64,000 nucleotides of DNA, taken from Tsuneonella dongtanensis (lineage in GTDB: Bacteria > Pseudomonadota > Alphaproteobacteria > Sphingomonadales > Sphingomonadaceae). The position numbers were made by a program, and so were the translations under genes. The notes below the pieces were generated by a model that did not search any database, was not told the DNA's origin, and saw only the letters and a program-made list of their open reading frames with translations. This document shows, piece by piece, positions 1 through 9,621 of the stretch. The stretch lies in NCBI RefSeq assembly GCF_001698205.1, contig NZ_CP016591.1:2604001-2668000 (forward strand). Direction: 5' to 3'. Numbering within the stretch: the first letter of the stretch is position 1; each line of letters opens with the position of its first letter.

Positions 1-3000
1 TGACCGTTGATCACGATCTCGACGCCGCCCGTCGGCGGGCTATCCGGAGCAATGACTTCGCTGTTGTCGAACGTCGTCAGGAAGCCGGCCGGGGTCAGGA
101 CGGTGCCGGTGTTCTGGATGTAGAACGTGTTCCCAGGATAGATTTCCAGCCCGAATGCGTTGAGTACGCCCTCGGGTCGAGCGACGGTCAAGGGCGTATT
201 GATGTCGGCGATATGGCCGACGTACCGCGGATCGGCGCGCAGTTTGGTGAGGATTTCGTCGCTGGCGACATGAATGTTGTCGGCTTCGATGTAGACCACA
301 CCGCCGAGGCCGCCCGAACTGTCCGCAAGCTTGATCGAACCTTGTACGGCTTCGAGTTCGACAGTCCCGGACAGCAGTGCCAGCGACGTGGTCGGCGTGA
401 AACCGGTCCCGCTGATCGCGCCGGAGACCCTCAGGATGCCCGCAGGTACTTCAGTCGCGGTATCACCGGTAGCGAGGATCAAAGTTCCGTCGGCTCCGTA
501 CAGCTGGTCGCCGGTCACCGTCAGGTTGCCGACCGTCATGTCGGTCGCCTGTGCCGTATCGACACCGACGATCGCGATCTCGCCGGAGCGGATCCGTCCG
601 AACTCCGCGTTGTCGAGGACGTATCCGGTCTGGGACGAACTTGCCCCGTCGCCGACGAAAACCCCCGCGGAGTTGATCGATTCGAGCAGCACTTCGCCGT
701 TCGTTGAAAGTGCATCCAGCGAACCGGTCGAGGCGATGACGATGTCGTTAGACAGGATATCGATCTTGCGGGGGGCGCGCCACGCGCCGTTGACCGTCGC
801 CACGCCGCCGAGATCGAAATCGATGGAGTCGGATGCCGTGATCGCCAGGCCGGTAAGCGAACCGGTGGCGGCACCGAAGATGCTGCCGGTCTGAATCGCG
901 CCGCCGAAGGTCACCGACCCACCGATCGCCGTCGGCTGGGTTTTGAAGATCGGCAGCGGCCCGGAAGGCCCACGGAACGCCTGGAAGACGTTAGTCGTCG
1001 AAGTGACCATCGACGAGTTGCCGAAGTAGATCGCGCCCGTCGGCGCTGCGATGGAGCCCGTCGTCAGGTTGCCGCCGGTCAGCAGAAGGACGTCACGTCC
1101 GGCAAGATTGCCGGTCGTGATCGCGCCGGTCGTCTGGATTCCCAAGTCGCCCGGTGTCGTGATCGCACCGGTCGTGACGGGGCCGACCGAACTACCGATC
1201 GCCACCTTGCCTGCGGCCGGCCCCGATCCCGTGGTGGTCAGGTTCCCGGTCGATATCGCTCCGCCCGAAACGATGGTGATCCGGTCGTCCGAATCGATGG
1301 CCAAGGTGGTTAGGCCCTGGCCGGCATTCAAGAGCACGTTGACGGCGTCGAGGGCGCCGGTGGAGATCGTGCCGCTGGCCGCGAGGTTCAGAAAGCCACC
1401 GGATGTGATGTTACCGGTGAGAAGCGAACCGTTGATGTTGAGCGCCCACCCGCCCGGGAAAACGAAGTTCGCGTAGGCCAGCAAGTCCTGCCCGGTGTTG
1501 ATGACCGGCGTTGCACCGAGGTTGAACGTACCCAGCGTGGTGGGCCGCATCGCCGGCAGTACGAAATTGCCGGCACTGAGAGACAGCGAACCCGCGTTGA
1601 CGGTCGACGTGTCGAGCGTGACGAGCATCTGTCCGGGGGTGCTGACGCTGAGCGCGCTGGCGATGTTGACGGTCGATTGCGACACGTTGATGTCGAACGG
1701 CTCGGGGGCGACCGTGACCTGCGTTGGTACCGGAACGCCCGTCGTGGTGTCCTGCACCTGCAATACGGTGGCGACGACGTTGGGCGGCAGGTCACCAGCA
1801 GTCGTCATCGAAAGACTGTTCAGCGACACGTCGGACTGGCGGATAAAGAACCCGCGCTCGCTACCGAAGGCTGCGGAATAGAACGATCGTCCGTCCACGG
1901 CGCCGGTGCCACCGATGCCGTCCGCAACGAAGATCAGGTTGTTGGCAGTGAGAGAACCACGCTCGGTCCGCTCGAACCGCTGCGTGACCGCTACACTGAG
2001 ATCGCCCGCGTAGCCGTCACCGCCGTTGCCAGCCACGGTTCCTGCGCCGCCGTCTCCGCCATATCCAGATGCGTCGAAGGTTGCATTGCCGAACGTCGCC
2101 GGCGAGCCGCGGACGAGGATGCTGCCCAAGCCGCCGTAGCCGATCCCGCCATTGCCGCCGTTCCCTTGCATGGTGCCGAGGCCGCCATCGCCGCCGTCGC
2201 CGCCGAAGGCCTGTACCAAAGCACTGACTAGGCCAAAGCTCGCAGAACCGGTGTTCTCGACCGTGTCGACCCCGCTTGCGGTGCCGAGGCCGGTTCCGCC
2301 GCCGACTGCGCGACCGCCGTCCCCGCCTCTGCCGCCGGGCGCGGTCGTTCCGCCGCTTCCTCCCTGTCCACCGAATCCGCCAAAGGCACTGGCGTCCAGC
2401 ACAGTGTCGCCATTGACCGTCAGTACGCCGCGACCCGCGTTGCCCTGCGCAAAGGCGAAGCCGCCGTATGCGTCGCCGCCCGCTCCGCCGGCCTGGCCCG
2501 AGGCACCTTCGCCGCCGAAGCCACCGCTGGCGCCGACGTCGATGAGCAGGCTGCCCACGGTCACGGCGCTCGGTCCGTTCTGGCTCTGGGCGTCGATACC
2601 CGCCTGTCCGGCGAACGCGGTGCCGCCGCGCCCGCCACCGATCGCGGTCGCGTTGCCGCCGAATGCCGCGGAGGAGAAAAGGGTCGACCCGGCGATGTCG
2701 ATCGTTCCGTTGAAGGAGCCGATCAAGCCGCGGGGCTGGCGGAAGGGCTGGAGGCTGATCGCATCGCCACCATTCAAGCCGTCACCACCGGTGGCGACGG
2801 TTTCCAGCTCTATATCGCCCGCAATGTCGATGTCGCCGCCATTGACGAACACATGGGCGCGGCCCGACGCGGCAGTTCCCCCGTTTCCGGTACCGAATGC
2901 GCTGCCGCCGTTGGAACTCGATTCGATCAGAACATCCTGCAGGCTGATGCTGCCGCGAAGCCCGGTGCCGTTGTTGTCACTCGCGAAGATCTGGGCAAAG

Positions 3001-6000
3001 CCGCTGCCGGCGTTGCCGCCGTTGCCGCCATCACGGCCGTCTCCGCCCGAAATGTCGCCGTCGAGCGCGGTGAAGCCGGTCACGGTCAGCGAGCCGTTGC
3101 TGACCGAAATGAATGCATTCTGGGCATTGGGATTGATGGGATTGCCCACCGCGCTGCCGCCGTTGACCCCGTCACCGCCGCTTGCGTTGCCATCGATCTC
3201 GAGATCGCCGTCGAGCGTCATGGTGCCGTTGTTGACGATCACCCGCGCCGAACCCGCGATGGCGTTGCCGCCGTTGCCGGTGACCGCTGCGAAACCGCCA
3301 AGCGAATCGACGTTGACGATGAAGCCTTCGGATACCGTCGCCGTCAGGGTCGCGCCGTTGGTGGCGAAGATCTGCGCTGCGCCGCCCTGCCCGTTCCCGG
3401 CGTTGCCCGAGGTGCCGAGGGCATCGCCGCCGATGCCATCTGCGCGAACCTCGATCCCGGTGAAGTCGAGCGTGGTGGTGCCGCTCGTGGCTTCGAGCGT
3501 GGCGAAGCCGCCCAAGCCGTTTCCGCCATTGCCGTTCATTGTCATGTCGGGCGTCGCGCCGAAGCCGCTGGCATCCACCGAAAGACTGACGCCGTTGATT
3601 GCGCCGCCCCTCAGCTGCAGGCGCGCGGTACCGCCGGTGCCGTTGCCACCTTGAGTCACGAAGCCCGTGCCGCCTTGGCCTTGGGCGATGACGTTGACGT
3701 TCGCTGCGTTCAGTGTGCTGTTGTTGACGAACAGCTGTGCGGTGCCGCCGGTGGCGTTGCCACCGGTCGTGCCGGGATTGTTCGCGCTGCCGCCGCCGAA
3801 CGCGTTGGCCGCGACCAGAACTTCCTGAGTCGCGCCCTGGCTGCTGACATTGACGGTCCCGCCGTTGTCGATCGCCAGAACGGCGTTACCGCTTATCGCG
3901 TTACCGCCAATCCCGCCGTCACCGCCCTGGTTCTGGGAAAATATGGCAAGTCGATCGGTAACGTTGAAGGTCGCGTTGTCGACGATGACGCTCGCCGAAC
4001 CGCCGGACGCATCACCACCGCGTCCAGTATCGGTGCCGGTTCCACCGACCGCTCCCGGGCCCCCTCCCGGTACCGATGCCGTCAGGGTACCGCCGTTGCG
4101 AACGGTAATGTTCCGCACTCCGCCGAACGCGTTACCGCCGTTGACCACGCCGATCGGCGGCTCGCTGGCGAAGGGCACGCCGCCCCCTTGCGCGAATGAA
4201 CTGGGCAAGAGGTCGGCCGAGGTCATCGTGGCATTGTCGACCGTGATGAAGATACTGCCGCCAGTCGCCTGGCCGCCGGTCGTGTTGGCATCGTTCACCA
4301 TGCCGCCGGAGGCACGCGCGATGATCCGGATGAGGCCGAATGAGCCACCCGTCGACGGACCATTAAAAATCGCACCGTTCAGGACGTCGATTCTTGCGGT
4401 GCCGCCGGTGGCAGCACCGCCCGTCGCGTTGCCGCCGCCGGACGTCCAGCCGCCGAAGGCTTCTGCCGAAAGAAAATCGAGATCCCCGGTGTTCTGATTG
4501 CCGGTCGAGTTGCCGAGATTGACGGTAAAGGTCGATCCCGGTCCGCTCGCCCTGAGCACGGCGGTGCCGCCGAAGGCCGCCCCCGCGCCGGATCCGGTCT
4601 CTGAATCTGCCCCGCCGACGCCGTCGGCAGCGACATTGAGTTCGTTGGTTGTGAAGGTACCGCCGGCTTCGACAAAGACCTCGGTATAGCCGCCGGTTCC
4701 GGTCCCGCCGGCCCCGCTCGAACCATTGTCCAGGCCAGCGATGCCGTAAGCGAGCGAACGGGTCACGCCGCCGACGCTGATCGATCCGCCGTTCGCGCTG
4801 ACACTCGCATTGCCGCCCGTGGCGCGGCCGTTACCGCTCGTGAAGCTGGTCGCCGATATGAGCGCATTCTGGCCAATCGAGATCGAACCGCCGGTCGATG
4901 CCGCGATCCTTGCCGATCCGGTAGTGACCGCCACTCCGTCGAGCGAGGAGTTCTGATCGTTGGTGACGAGGGCATTGCCGCCAATCGTGATCGATCCGCC
5001 GTTATCGGCATCGATCGCGGCAAAGTTCGAAACGGTATAGCCGCTCGATGGTGCCAGGTTCTTGGGATCGAGGGCGACGACGTTCACATTGCCCGCGATG
5101 TTGATCTGTCCGCCGTTGCCGGTCGCGCGCAACTGGACCGCGTTGAAGTTCGGATCGGCGGAAGCCTGGGTACCCGAAATATCGACGTCGGAAGCGAAGT
5201 TGATCGTCTCGCCCGCATTGGCGAAGACGAAGGTGTTCGCCGTCGCGCTCGCCGTCAAACTTGACGTGATATCGACATTCCCCGCGATCGTGATGGCCGC
5301 CTGTCCGGTGCCTCCGCCGCTCGAAGGTGCCTGGGTCACGTTGCCGAACCCGATGTCCTGACCCGCCGAGAGGATGATGGCGTTGCCCTGGACGTCTGCA
5401 GCATCGGCGATGTCGAAGCCAAGCGTGCTGCCATTGGCGATAACCATGCTGATCGCATCGTTCTTCGGGACGGCCACCATGTAGATGCGGCTCGCATTGC
5501 CCGGATCGCCCGCAGGCCCCGTGATGCTGCCGGTGTTAGTCAGCGTCGTTCCCGTACCGCTGGTGCCGGATGTCACCTGGATGTCGAACAGGCCATCGGT
5601 GCGGAAGGTCATCGTTGCCGCATCGGCACTCACGAGTGCCGAAACCCGCTTGCCGTCGATGCTGCCGCCCTGATTGATCACCGGCGCGACGATCGCAAGG
5701 TAGCTGCCGGTGACGGGATCGCTTCCCGTAATCTGTGCACCCGGCTGGATTGTGACCGCCGAACCCGGCCGCACTGCGCCGTTGAACTGGACGAACTCCG
5801 CACCCGGCGCACCTTGTTCGAACACGCCGCCGACGACGGCTGGATCGATGCTCGTCAGCCCAAGGTTGCCCACGTTGAACACCGCGCTCGAGCCGATGAT
5901 GATCCCGCCCGGGGTGTAGAAATACACGGTGCCGCCCGGCACATTCGATTGAAGCTGGAGCTGCGAGATCACCGTGCCGTTGAACTGGATAGGCCGGCTC

Positions 6001-6329
6001 TGGTCGGTCGGGAGAATCCGGTTCAGGACCGAAAAATCGGCGGTGGACTGGAACGTCGCCGTGGTGCCCGCTGGCTGAAAGATGATCGGGACATTCGGAT
6101 TGGTCGTGTCGAGCGCGGGCGTGACCGCCCAGTTGATTACGGCGTCGCTCGACGTGATGTCGATCGTCGTCGTGCCCGAACCAACCGAGATCGATCCCGA
6201 GCCGGACGCGAAGGTTCCGGCTCCCTCAAACGATTGCGCCCGGGCGTCGCTCGCGCCGACGACAAGGCCGACGGCGATCGCGAATGTTGAACAGAAGGCG
6301 AGAGCGATGCGGCTGCGATCCGTACGCAT
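1..6329 (-). CDS. TpsA-type filamentous haemagglutinin-like exoprotein, 3' part outside window
   Basis: A single minus-strand frame stays open from ATG 6329 to the window edge, more than 2,100 codons, and no stop was found where I translated it. The N-terminus is a signal peptide ending near SDARAQ. It is followed by a TPS/haemagglutination domain: around residues 130-150 it reads TPGGIIIGSSAVFNVG, the counterpart of the family motif NPNGI...NVG. Residues of roughly 540-1430 are dominated by GGDGG/GGNGG-type glycine-rich repeats. The rest is beta-helix-like TTG/ATG-type repetition (ITTGNL, AITTPG). The ATG overlaps the stop of tpsB (TGATG), so the two are translationally coupled. The product is expected to be secreted across the outer membrane by TpsB as an adhesin or other large surface protein. 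The C-terminal functional region is not in the window. Confidence 0.9.
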   Translation of the reverse strand, partial: MRTDRSRIALAFCSTFAIAVGLVVGASDARAQSFEGAGTFASGSGSISVGSGTTTIDITSSDAVINWAVTPALDTTNPNVPIIFQPAGTTATFQSTADFSVLNRILPTDQSRPIQFNGTVISQLQLQSNVPGGTVYFYTPGGIIIGSSAVFNVGNLGLTSIDPAVVGGVFEQGAPGAEFVQFNGAVRPGSAVTIQPGAQITGSDPVTGSYLAIVAPVINQGGSIDGKRVSALVSADAATMTFRTDGLFDIQVTSGTSGTGTTLTNTGSITGPAGDPGNASRIYMVAVPKNDAISMVIANGSTLGFDIADAADVQGNAIILSAGQDIGFGNVTQAPSSGGGTGQAAITIAGNVDITSSLTASATANTFVFANAGETINFASDVDISGTQASADPNFNAVQLRATGNGGQINIAGNVNVVALDPKNLAPSSGYTVSNFAAIDADNGGSITIGGNALVTNDQNSSLDGVAVTTGSARIAASTGGSISIGQNALISATSFTSGNGRATGGNASVSANGGSISVGGVTRSLAYGIAGLDNGSSGAGGTGTGGYTEVFVEAGGTFTTNELNVAADGVGGADSETGSGAGAAFGGTAVLRASGPGSTFTVNLGNSTGNQNTGDLDFLSAEAFGGWTSGGGNATGGAATGGTARIDVLNGAIFNGPSTGGSFGLIRIIARASGGMVNDANTTGGQATGGSIFITVDNATMTSADLLPSSFAQGGGVPFASEPPIGVVNGGNAFGGVRNITVRNGGTLTASVPGGGPGAVGGTGTDTGRGGDASGGSASVIVDNATFNVTDRLAIFSQNQGGDGGIGGNAISGNAVLAIDNGGTVNVSSQGATQEVLVAANAFGGGSANNPGTTGGNATGGTAQLFVNNSTLNAANVNVIAQGQGGTGFVTQGGNGTGGTARLQLRGGAINGVSLSVDASGFGATPDMTMNGNGGNGLGGFATLEATSGTTTLDFTGIEVRADGIGGDALGTSGNAGNGQGGAAQIFATNGATLTATVSEGFIVNVDSLGGFAAVTGNGGNAIAGSARVIVNNGTMTLDGDLEIDGNASGGDGVNGGSAVGNPINPNAQNAFISVSNGSLTVTGFTALDGDISGGDGRDGGNGGNAGSGFAQIFASDNNGTGLRGSISLQDVLIESSSNGGSAFGTGNGGTAASGRAHVFVNGGDIDIAGDIELETVATGGDGLNGGDAISLQPFRQPRGLIGSFNGTIDIAGSTLFSSAAFGGNATAIGGGRGGTAFAGQAGIDAQSQNGPSAVTVGSLLIDVGASGGFGGEGASGQAGGAGGDAYGGFAFAQGNAGRGVLTVNGDTVLDASAFGGFGGQGGSGGTTAPGGRGGDGGRAVGGGTGLGTASGVDTVENTGSASFGLVSALVQAFGGDGGDGGLGTMQGNGGNGGIGYGGLGSILVRGSPATFGNATFDASGYGGDGGAGTVAGNGGDGYAGDLSVAVTQRFERTERGSLTANNLIFVADGIGGTGAVDGRSFYSAAFGSERGFFIRQSDVSLNSLSMTTAGDLPPNVVATVLQVQDTTTGVPVPTQVTVAPEPFDINVSQSTVNIASALSVSTPGQMLVTLDTSTVNAGSLSLSAGNFVLPAMRPTTLGTFNLGATPVINTGQDLLAYANFVFPGGWALNINGSLLTGNITSGGFLNLAASGTISTGALDAVNVLLNAGQGLTTLAIDSDDRITIVSGGAISTGNLTTTGSGPAAGKVAIGSSVGPVTTGAITTPGDLGIQTTGAITTGNLAGRDVLLLTGGNLTTGSIAAPTGAIYFGNSSMVTSTTNVFQAFRGPSGPLPIFKTQPTAIGGSVTFGGAIQTGSIFGAATGSLTGLAITASDSIDFDLGGVATVNGAWRAPRKIDILSNDIVIASTGSLDALSTNGEVLLESINSAGVFVGDGASSSQTGYVLDNAEFGRIRSGEIAIVGVDTAQATDMTVGNLTVTGDQLYGADGTLILATGDTATEVPAGILRVSGAISGTGFTPTTSLALLSGTVELEAVQGSIKLADSSGGLGGVVYIEADNIHVASDEILTKLRADPRYVGHIADINTPLTVARPEGVLNAFGLEIYPGNTFYIQNTGTVLTPAGFLTTFDNSEVIAPDSPPTGGVEIVING

Positions 6330-8086
6330 CAGTTGGTCCTCCAGGGAAGAATTCGTGTCGATAGTGTCAGCAGGAAGCGGGCCTTCCCGCGCTGGGTCTG
6401 AATACCGGCGCGCTCGAGCGGCACGGCGACGGCAGCGTCAAGCCGCAACCGGTCGCCAAGGTAGGCACGCAAGCCGCCGCCGGTCGACGAGAGATTGTCG
6501 CTTCCGCCCGGCCCCTTGTTCCAGACATAAGCGATGTCGCCAAAGACATAGGGCTGCACCCTGAGTTCGGAATTGTCCGACAGCTTGTACCGCCCGCCCC
6601 GCAATTCCACGCTGGCACCAGCACCGCTGTCGCCAAGGATCGCACCCGGATCGTATCCGCGGCCCACGGTGTAATTGCCGCCGGTGAATTCCTCGAAACT
6701 CAGCAGCGGATCGAAAGCGTACTGCCCGCGGGGCTGGACCGCGATGGCGAAGTCGCGGCCAAGCGCGTGTTCGAAGTCGCCGGTGAAACGTACGAGAGTG
6801 GCCGTCGGATCGCCATCGACCCGGCTCGGCGGCGTACCCCCGGCAAGGCACCCGTTTGCGGCGCAGCCCGGCGACGCGCCGAAGATGTCGATCGCCTTGC
6901 GAACCTCGAACGATGCACCGGCCCGCCACTGGGGCCGCACATTCGCCAGATCGACCGCATCGTAATCCGCGCGCAGCCAAAGAACGCGCAGTTTGTCACG
7001 CGTCAGCTTGCCGATCAGGTCGACGTCCTGGTCGACGAAATCGAAGCCGCCGCCGAGCCAGAGATTCTCGCCCTGCGTGCGTTTGACCGGGTAGCGGCTG
7101 TGCACTTGTGCGAAGAGGGTACGCGCAGTGAGCGCGGGCCCGTTGGCACCCGCCGCACCGAGGTCGGGCTTGGTCCATGCGTATGTGAACTGGCCGCCGA
7201 CGACCATTCCTTCGCCGCCCGGACGGAATTCATGGCCGAGCTGGAAAATCCGCTGCTCGTCGAAATCGGCAGTCGAGTAGAACCCGATCGAGGTGACATC
7301 GCCGAGGCCGGTGAGGCCGAAAGCCTGTGCGCGCAGCTGCCCGCCCCAGCGACCGGTCGCGCTGGCGGCGAGGTTCTGCACCGTGAAGTCCACGGCATAA
7401 CGCCGGCGAACCACCGTGACTTCGCCGATGAGGTCTCCCGGCGCGGTTCCGGCAGGCTTGAGCGTCAGCTGGACGTCGTATCCGGGCAGATCGCGCGCAA
7501 GCAGCAGGTAGCGTTCGGCGCGGTAGCGGTTGAACACTTCGTCTTCGCTCAGCCGGCCGAGATACTCCTCGAGCTTGCTCTCGGCACCGCGCGTTTCACC
7601 GCGCGCGCGGATCGCACTGATGCGGGCGTAGAGGACCTCTAGCCGGACCTCTCCGTTCTCGATGCGCTGCGTGGGGACCTGGACCGCGGCAAGGTAGCCC
7701 TTGTTGCGCAGGATCGTTGCGGCAGCATCGCGGATTTCGCATATCACAGCCACCGAATGCGGTTGGCCGGCGAGCGGCTTCCAGGCCGCCTCGAGTTCGG
7801 CGGGGCTGACGCCTTTCAGGTTATTGAAGGTGACCTGGCTTATCGTGACCGGGATGTCCTGGTATTGCGGGTCGGCCAGAGGGCATGGTGAACGTTCAAT
7901 TCCGCCCGAAATGGAAAGCTGCGGCGCCGGAGCCGTGGTGGGACGGCTGATGGATTCGAGCTCGTCTCGTGTCGGACCGCTGACCGGGGGAGGAGTGACC
8001 TGAGCCAGCGCGGGTGCAGCGATCATTCCGATCGTCAAACCCGTGGCAGCCAGCCAGAAACCACGGCGTGCGCGCGTGTGCGCCAT
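6329..8086 (-). CDS. TpsB/ShlB-type two-partner secretion outer-membrane transporter
   Basis: This 585-residue protein belongs to the TpsB (Omp85) family that exports TpsA exoproteins. I chose ATG 8086, which gives a clean signal peptide (FWLAATGLTIG...AALAQ-like end at APALAQ). An in-frame start 29 codons further up would add a basic non-signal extension. After a proline-rich linker a POTRA domain follows (QDIPVTISQVTFNNLKGVSP to about residue 135). A 16-strand barrel comes next, with the family's VRGY-like motif seen as VGRGYDPG. The stop overlaps the tpsA ATG, placing the transporter first in a tpsB-tpsA operon. Family assignment is firm. Substrate assignment rests on the adjacency. Confidence 0.92.
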   Translation of the reverse strand: MAHTRARRGFWLAATGLTIGMIAAPALAQVTPPPVSGPTRDELESISRPTTAPAPQLSISGGIERSPCPLADPQYQDIPVTISQVTFNNLKGVSPAELEAAWKPLAGQPHSVAVICEIRDAAATILRNKGYLAAVQVPTQRIENGEVRLEVLYARISAIRARGETRGAESKLEEYLGRLSEDEVFNRYRAERYLLLARDLPGYDVQLTLKPAGTAPGDLIGEVTVVRRRYAVDFTVQNLAASATGRWGGQLRAQAFGLTGLGDVTSIGFYSTADFDEQRIFQLGHEFRPGGEGMVVGGQFTYAWTKPDLGAAGANGPALTARTLFAQVHSRYPVKRTQGENLWLGGGFDFVDQDVDLIGKLTRDKLRVLWLRADYDAVDLANVRPQWRAGASFEVRKAIDIFGASPGCAANGCLAGGTPPSRVDGDPTATLVRFTGDFEHALGRDFAIAVQPRGQYAFDPLLSFEEFTGGNYTVGRGYDPGAILGDSGAGASVELRGGRYKLSDNSELRVQPYVFGDIAYVWNKGPGGSDNLSSTGGGLRAYLGDRLRLDAAVAVPLERAGIQTQRGKARFLLTLSTRILPWRTN

Positions 8087-8156
8087 TCGAATAGCCCCCA
8101 ATATAACCCAGAACCTGCGGACGACCCGATATGCTTTTCTTTCGGGTTGTACTCCC

Positions 8157-8172
8157 TGACGGCGAGCCGTCA
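8157..8172. repeat. Perfect inverted repeat TGACGGC-GA-GCCGTCA upstream of tpsB
   Basis: Seven-base arms separated by two bases lie about 70 bases upstream of the tpsB start. The position suits an operator, or a hairpin in the tpsB leader. The sequence is unrelated to the TTGTCCGGACAA palindrome. No second copy was noticed in the window, so its role is open. Confidence 0.45.
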
Positions 8173-8373
8173 ACCGAACACAAGGCCTTCAATTCACGAC
8201 GATCCCGATCGCGACGAGGGGGCAGCGGGTAACAGGACGGACTCACCGTCACAACGCATATAAATGGCTAGTCGGTTCCGTTCGGAGCGATCCGATGGAC
8301 CGCAAATCTTTCTTGCTTTCCGCGCACCAGCGGAGCGCGGCTGTCGCAAAACAAACAGTCAGCACAGGCTGGT

Positions 8374-8385
8374 TTGTCCGGACAA
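8374..8385. promoter_or_regulatory. Operator palindrome TTGTCCGGACAA upstream of the 8437 operon
   Basis: This is a perfect 12-base palindrome ending 51 bases before the ATG at 8437. It is identical in core to seven other intergenic sites in this window. Unlike the sites at 35516-35544, 39215-39243 and 39991-40019, no TTGnnn hexamer sits 17 bases before its ACAACT end. The promoter geometry here may therefore differ. Confidence 0.75.
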
Positions 8386-8436
8386 CTTCGGGTATCGCTC
8401 AGACTGTAGGGATCGACTGCATCGAGGCGAGGAGCG

Positions 8437-9621
8437 ATGGGCAAAAGCCCTGTTGCCATAGTCGGGGCTGGGCCAGTCGGTGTATGCGCCGCGCACTTTC
8501 TCGCGCGTCGTGGAATCCCGAGCGTCCTCTTCGAAGCTGAGCCTGAGCCCGCAATTGACCTTCGCGCTTCGACATTTCATCCGCCGACGCTCGAGATGCT
8601 GGCGAAAGTTGGCCTCGCCGAACCGCTTATTGCTCTAGGGCTCGTGACCCCCGATTGGCAGGTTCGCATGCACGAAACCTGCGAGAGGGCGAAATTCGAT
8701 TTAGCGCACATCGCTTCAGACACACCCTACCCGTTTCGCCTGCAGTGCGAGCAATCGACCCTCGTTTCGCTCGCGCTCGAAACAGCACGCAACGAAGCCG
8801 CGATCGAGGTTCGCATGGGCGCGCGAGTGACCGCGGTTCAGCAAGACAGCGAAAGCGTGACGCTCTCGATTGCCGGGAGCGAACCGGTTCGCGCTCGTTT
8901 TGCGATCGCGGCAGACGGGGCGCGCAGCGCGCTGCGAGAAGCGGTGGGTGCCAGGTTCGAGGGGTTTACCTATCCCGAGACGACGATTCTGGCGACGACG
9001 ACTTTCCCGTTCCACGAGCACATCGACGGGTTGTCCAACGTCAATTACTGTTGGGCGACCGAAGGAACGTTCAGCCTGCTGCGATTGCCGAAGGTCTGGC
9101 GCTGCTCGCTCTACGCGGATGACGGCGAAAGCATCGAAGAGGCCACCACGCCCGCGTCTGTCACCGCAAAGCTTGAACGCATCGTACCGGGCGCAAGTCA
9201 GCACGACGTCCAGGAAATCCGGGCCTACCGCATCCACCAGCGAATCGTCGAACGCTACGATCACGGACGCGTCTTGCTCGCGGGCGATGCCGCGCATCTC
9301 AATTCACCGTCGGGGGGCATGGGGATGAACGGGGGCATCCATGACGCTTACGAACTGGCCGACACTCTTGCCGAAGTTTTCGCCGACGGCGATCTTGCGC
9401 GGCTCGGACGGTATTCGCGTCGCCGCAAGGCCGTGGCCGAGGACGCGATCCTGGCGCAGGCCCACCGCAACCGGACGCGCATGCAGGAACGCGACCCGGT
9501 CAAGCGCCGCGAAGAACTCGAAGCGCTGCAGCGCATCGCGAACGATCCGGTACGCTGCCGCGAGCACCTCCTGAAGACGTCGATGATCGCGGGGCTGAGG
9601 CAGGCGGAGGCGATTTCGTGA
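8437..9621 (+). CDS. FAD-dependent aromatic-type monooxygenase
   Basis: This is a 394-residue group A flavoprotein monooxygenase of the UbiH/PHBH/MhpA type. It carries the N-terminal dinucleotide motif GAGPVG (residues 10-15), a DG motif (ADGARSAL) and the GD motif (LLAGDAAH, Asp about 284, followed by NSPSGGMGMNGG), which binds the FAD ribityl chain. Such enzymes hydroxylate aromatic or enolic substrates with NAD(P)H and O2 in the cytoplasm. It is the first gene of a four-gene operon, and its stop overlaps the next GTG start. The operator at 8374-8385 lies just upstream. The substrate is unknown; by position it could initiate ring attack. Confidence 0.9.
   Translation: MGKSPVAIVGAGPVGVCAAHFLARRGIPSVLFEAEPEPAIDLRASTFHPPTLEMLAKVGLAEPLIALGLVTPDWQVRMHETCERAKFDLAHIASDTPYPFRLQCEQSTLVSLALETARNEAAIEVRMGARVTAVQQDSESVTLSIAGSEPVRARFAIAADGARSALREAVGARFEGFTYPETTILATTTFPFHEHIDGLSNVNYCWATEGTFSLLRLPKVWRCSLYADDGESIEEATTPASVTAKLERIVPGASQHDVQEIRAYRIHQRIVERYDHGRVLLAGDAAHLNSPSGGMGMNGGIHDAYELADTLAEVFADGDLARLGRYSRRRKAVAEDAILAQAHRNRTRMQERDPVKRREELEALQRIANDPVRCREHLLKTSMIAGLRQAEAIS

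Larger units (their letters stand above)
8087..8436. other. 350-base divergent intergenic region between tpsB and the monooxygenase operon
   Basis: This gap must hold the promoter of the tpsBA operon (minus) and of the operon starting at 8437 (plus). It contains the operator palindrome at 8374-8385 and an inverted repeat at 8157-8172. An AT-richer patch lies near 8258-8270. The short frames in it have no convincing ribosome binding site and no family resemblance, so I call no gene here. Confidence 0.7.

Noticed and set aside
2000-3800. Resemblance of the GGDGG/GGNGG region to mycobacterial PE_PGRS proteins
   Set aside because: Only composition is similar; the protein has a Gram-negative TPS signal and domain and a TpsB partner.
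2152-4199. Long plus-strand frames of 500 and 448 codons inside the tpsA region
   Set aside because: They are Pro/Ala-rich reverse complements of the Gly-rich tpsA repeats; the minus frame carries the signal peptide, the TPS domain and tpsB coupling.
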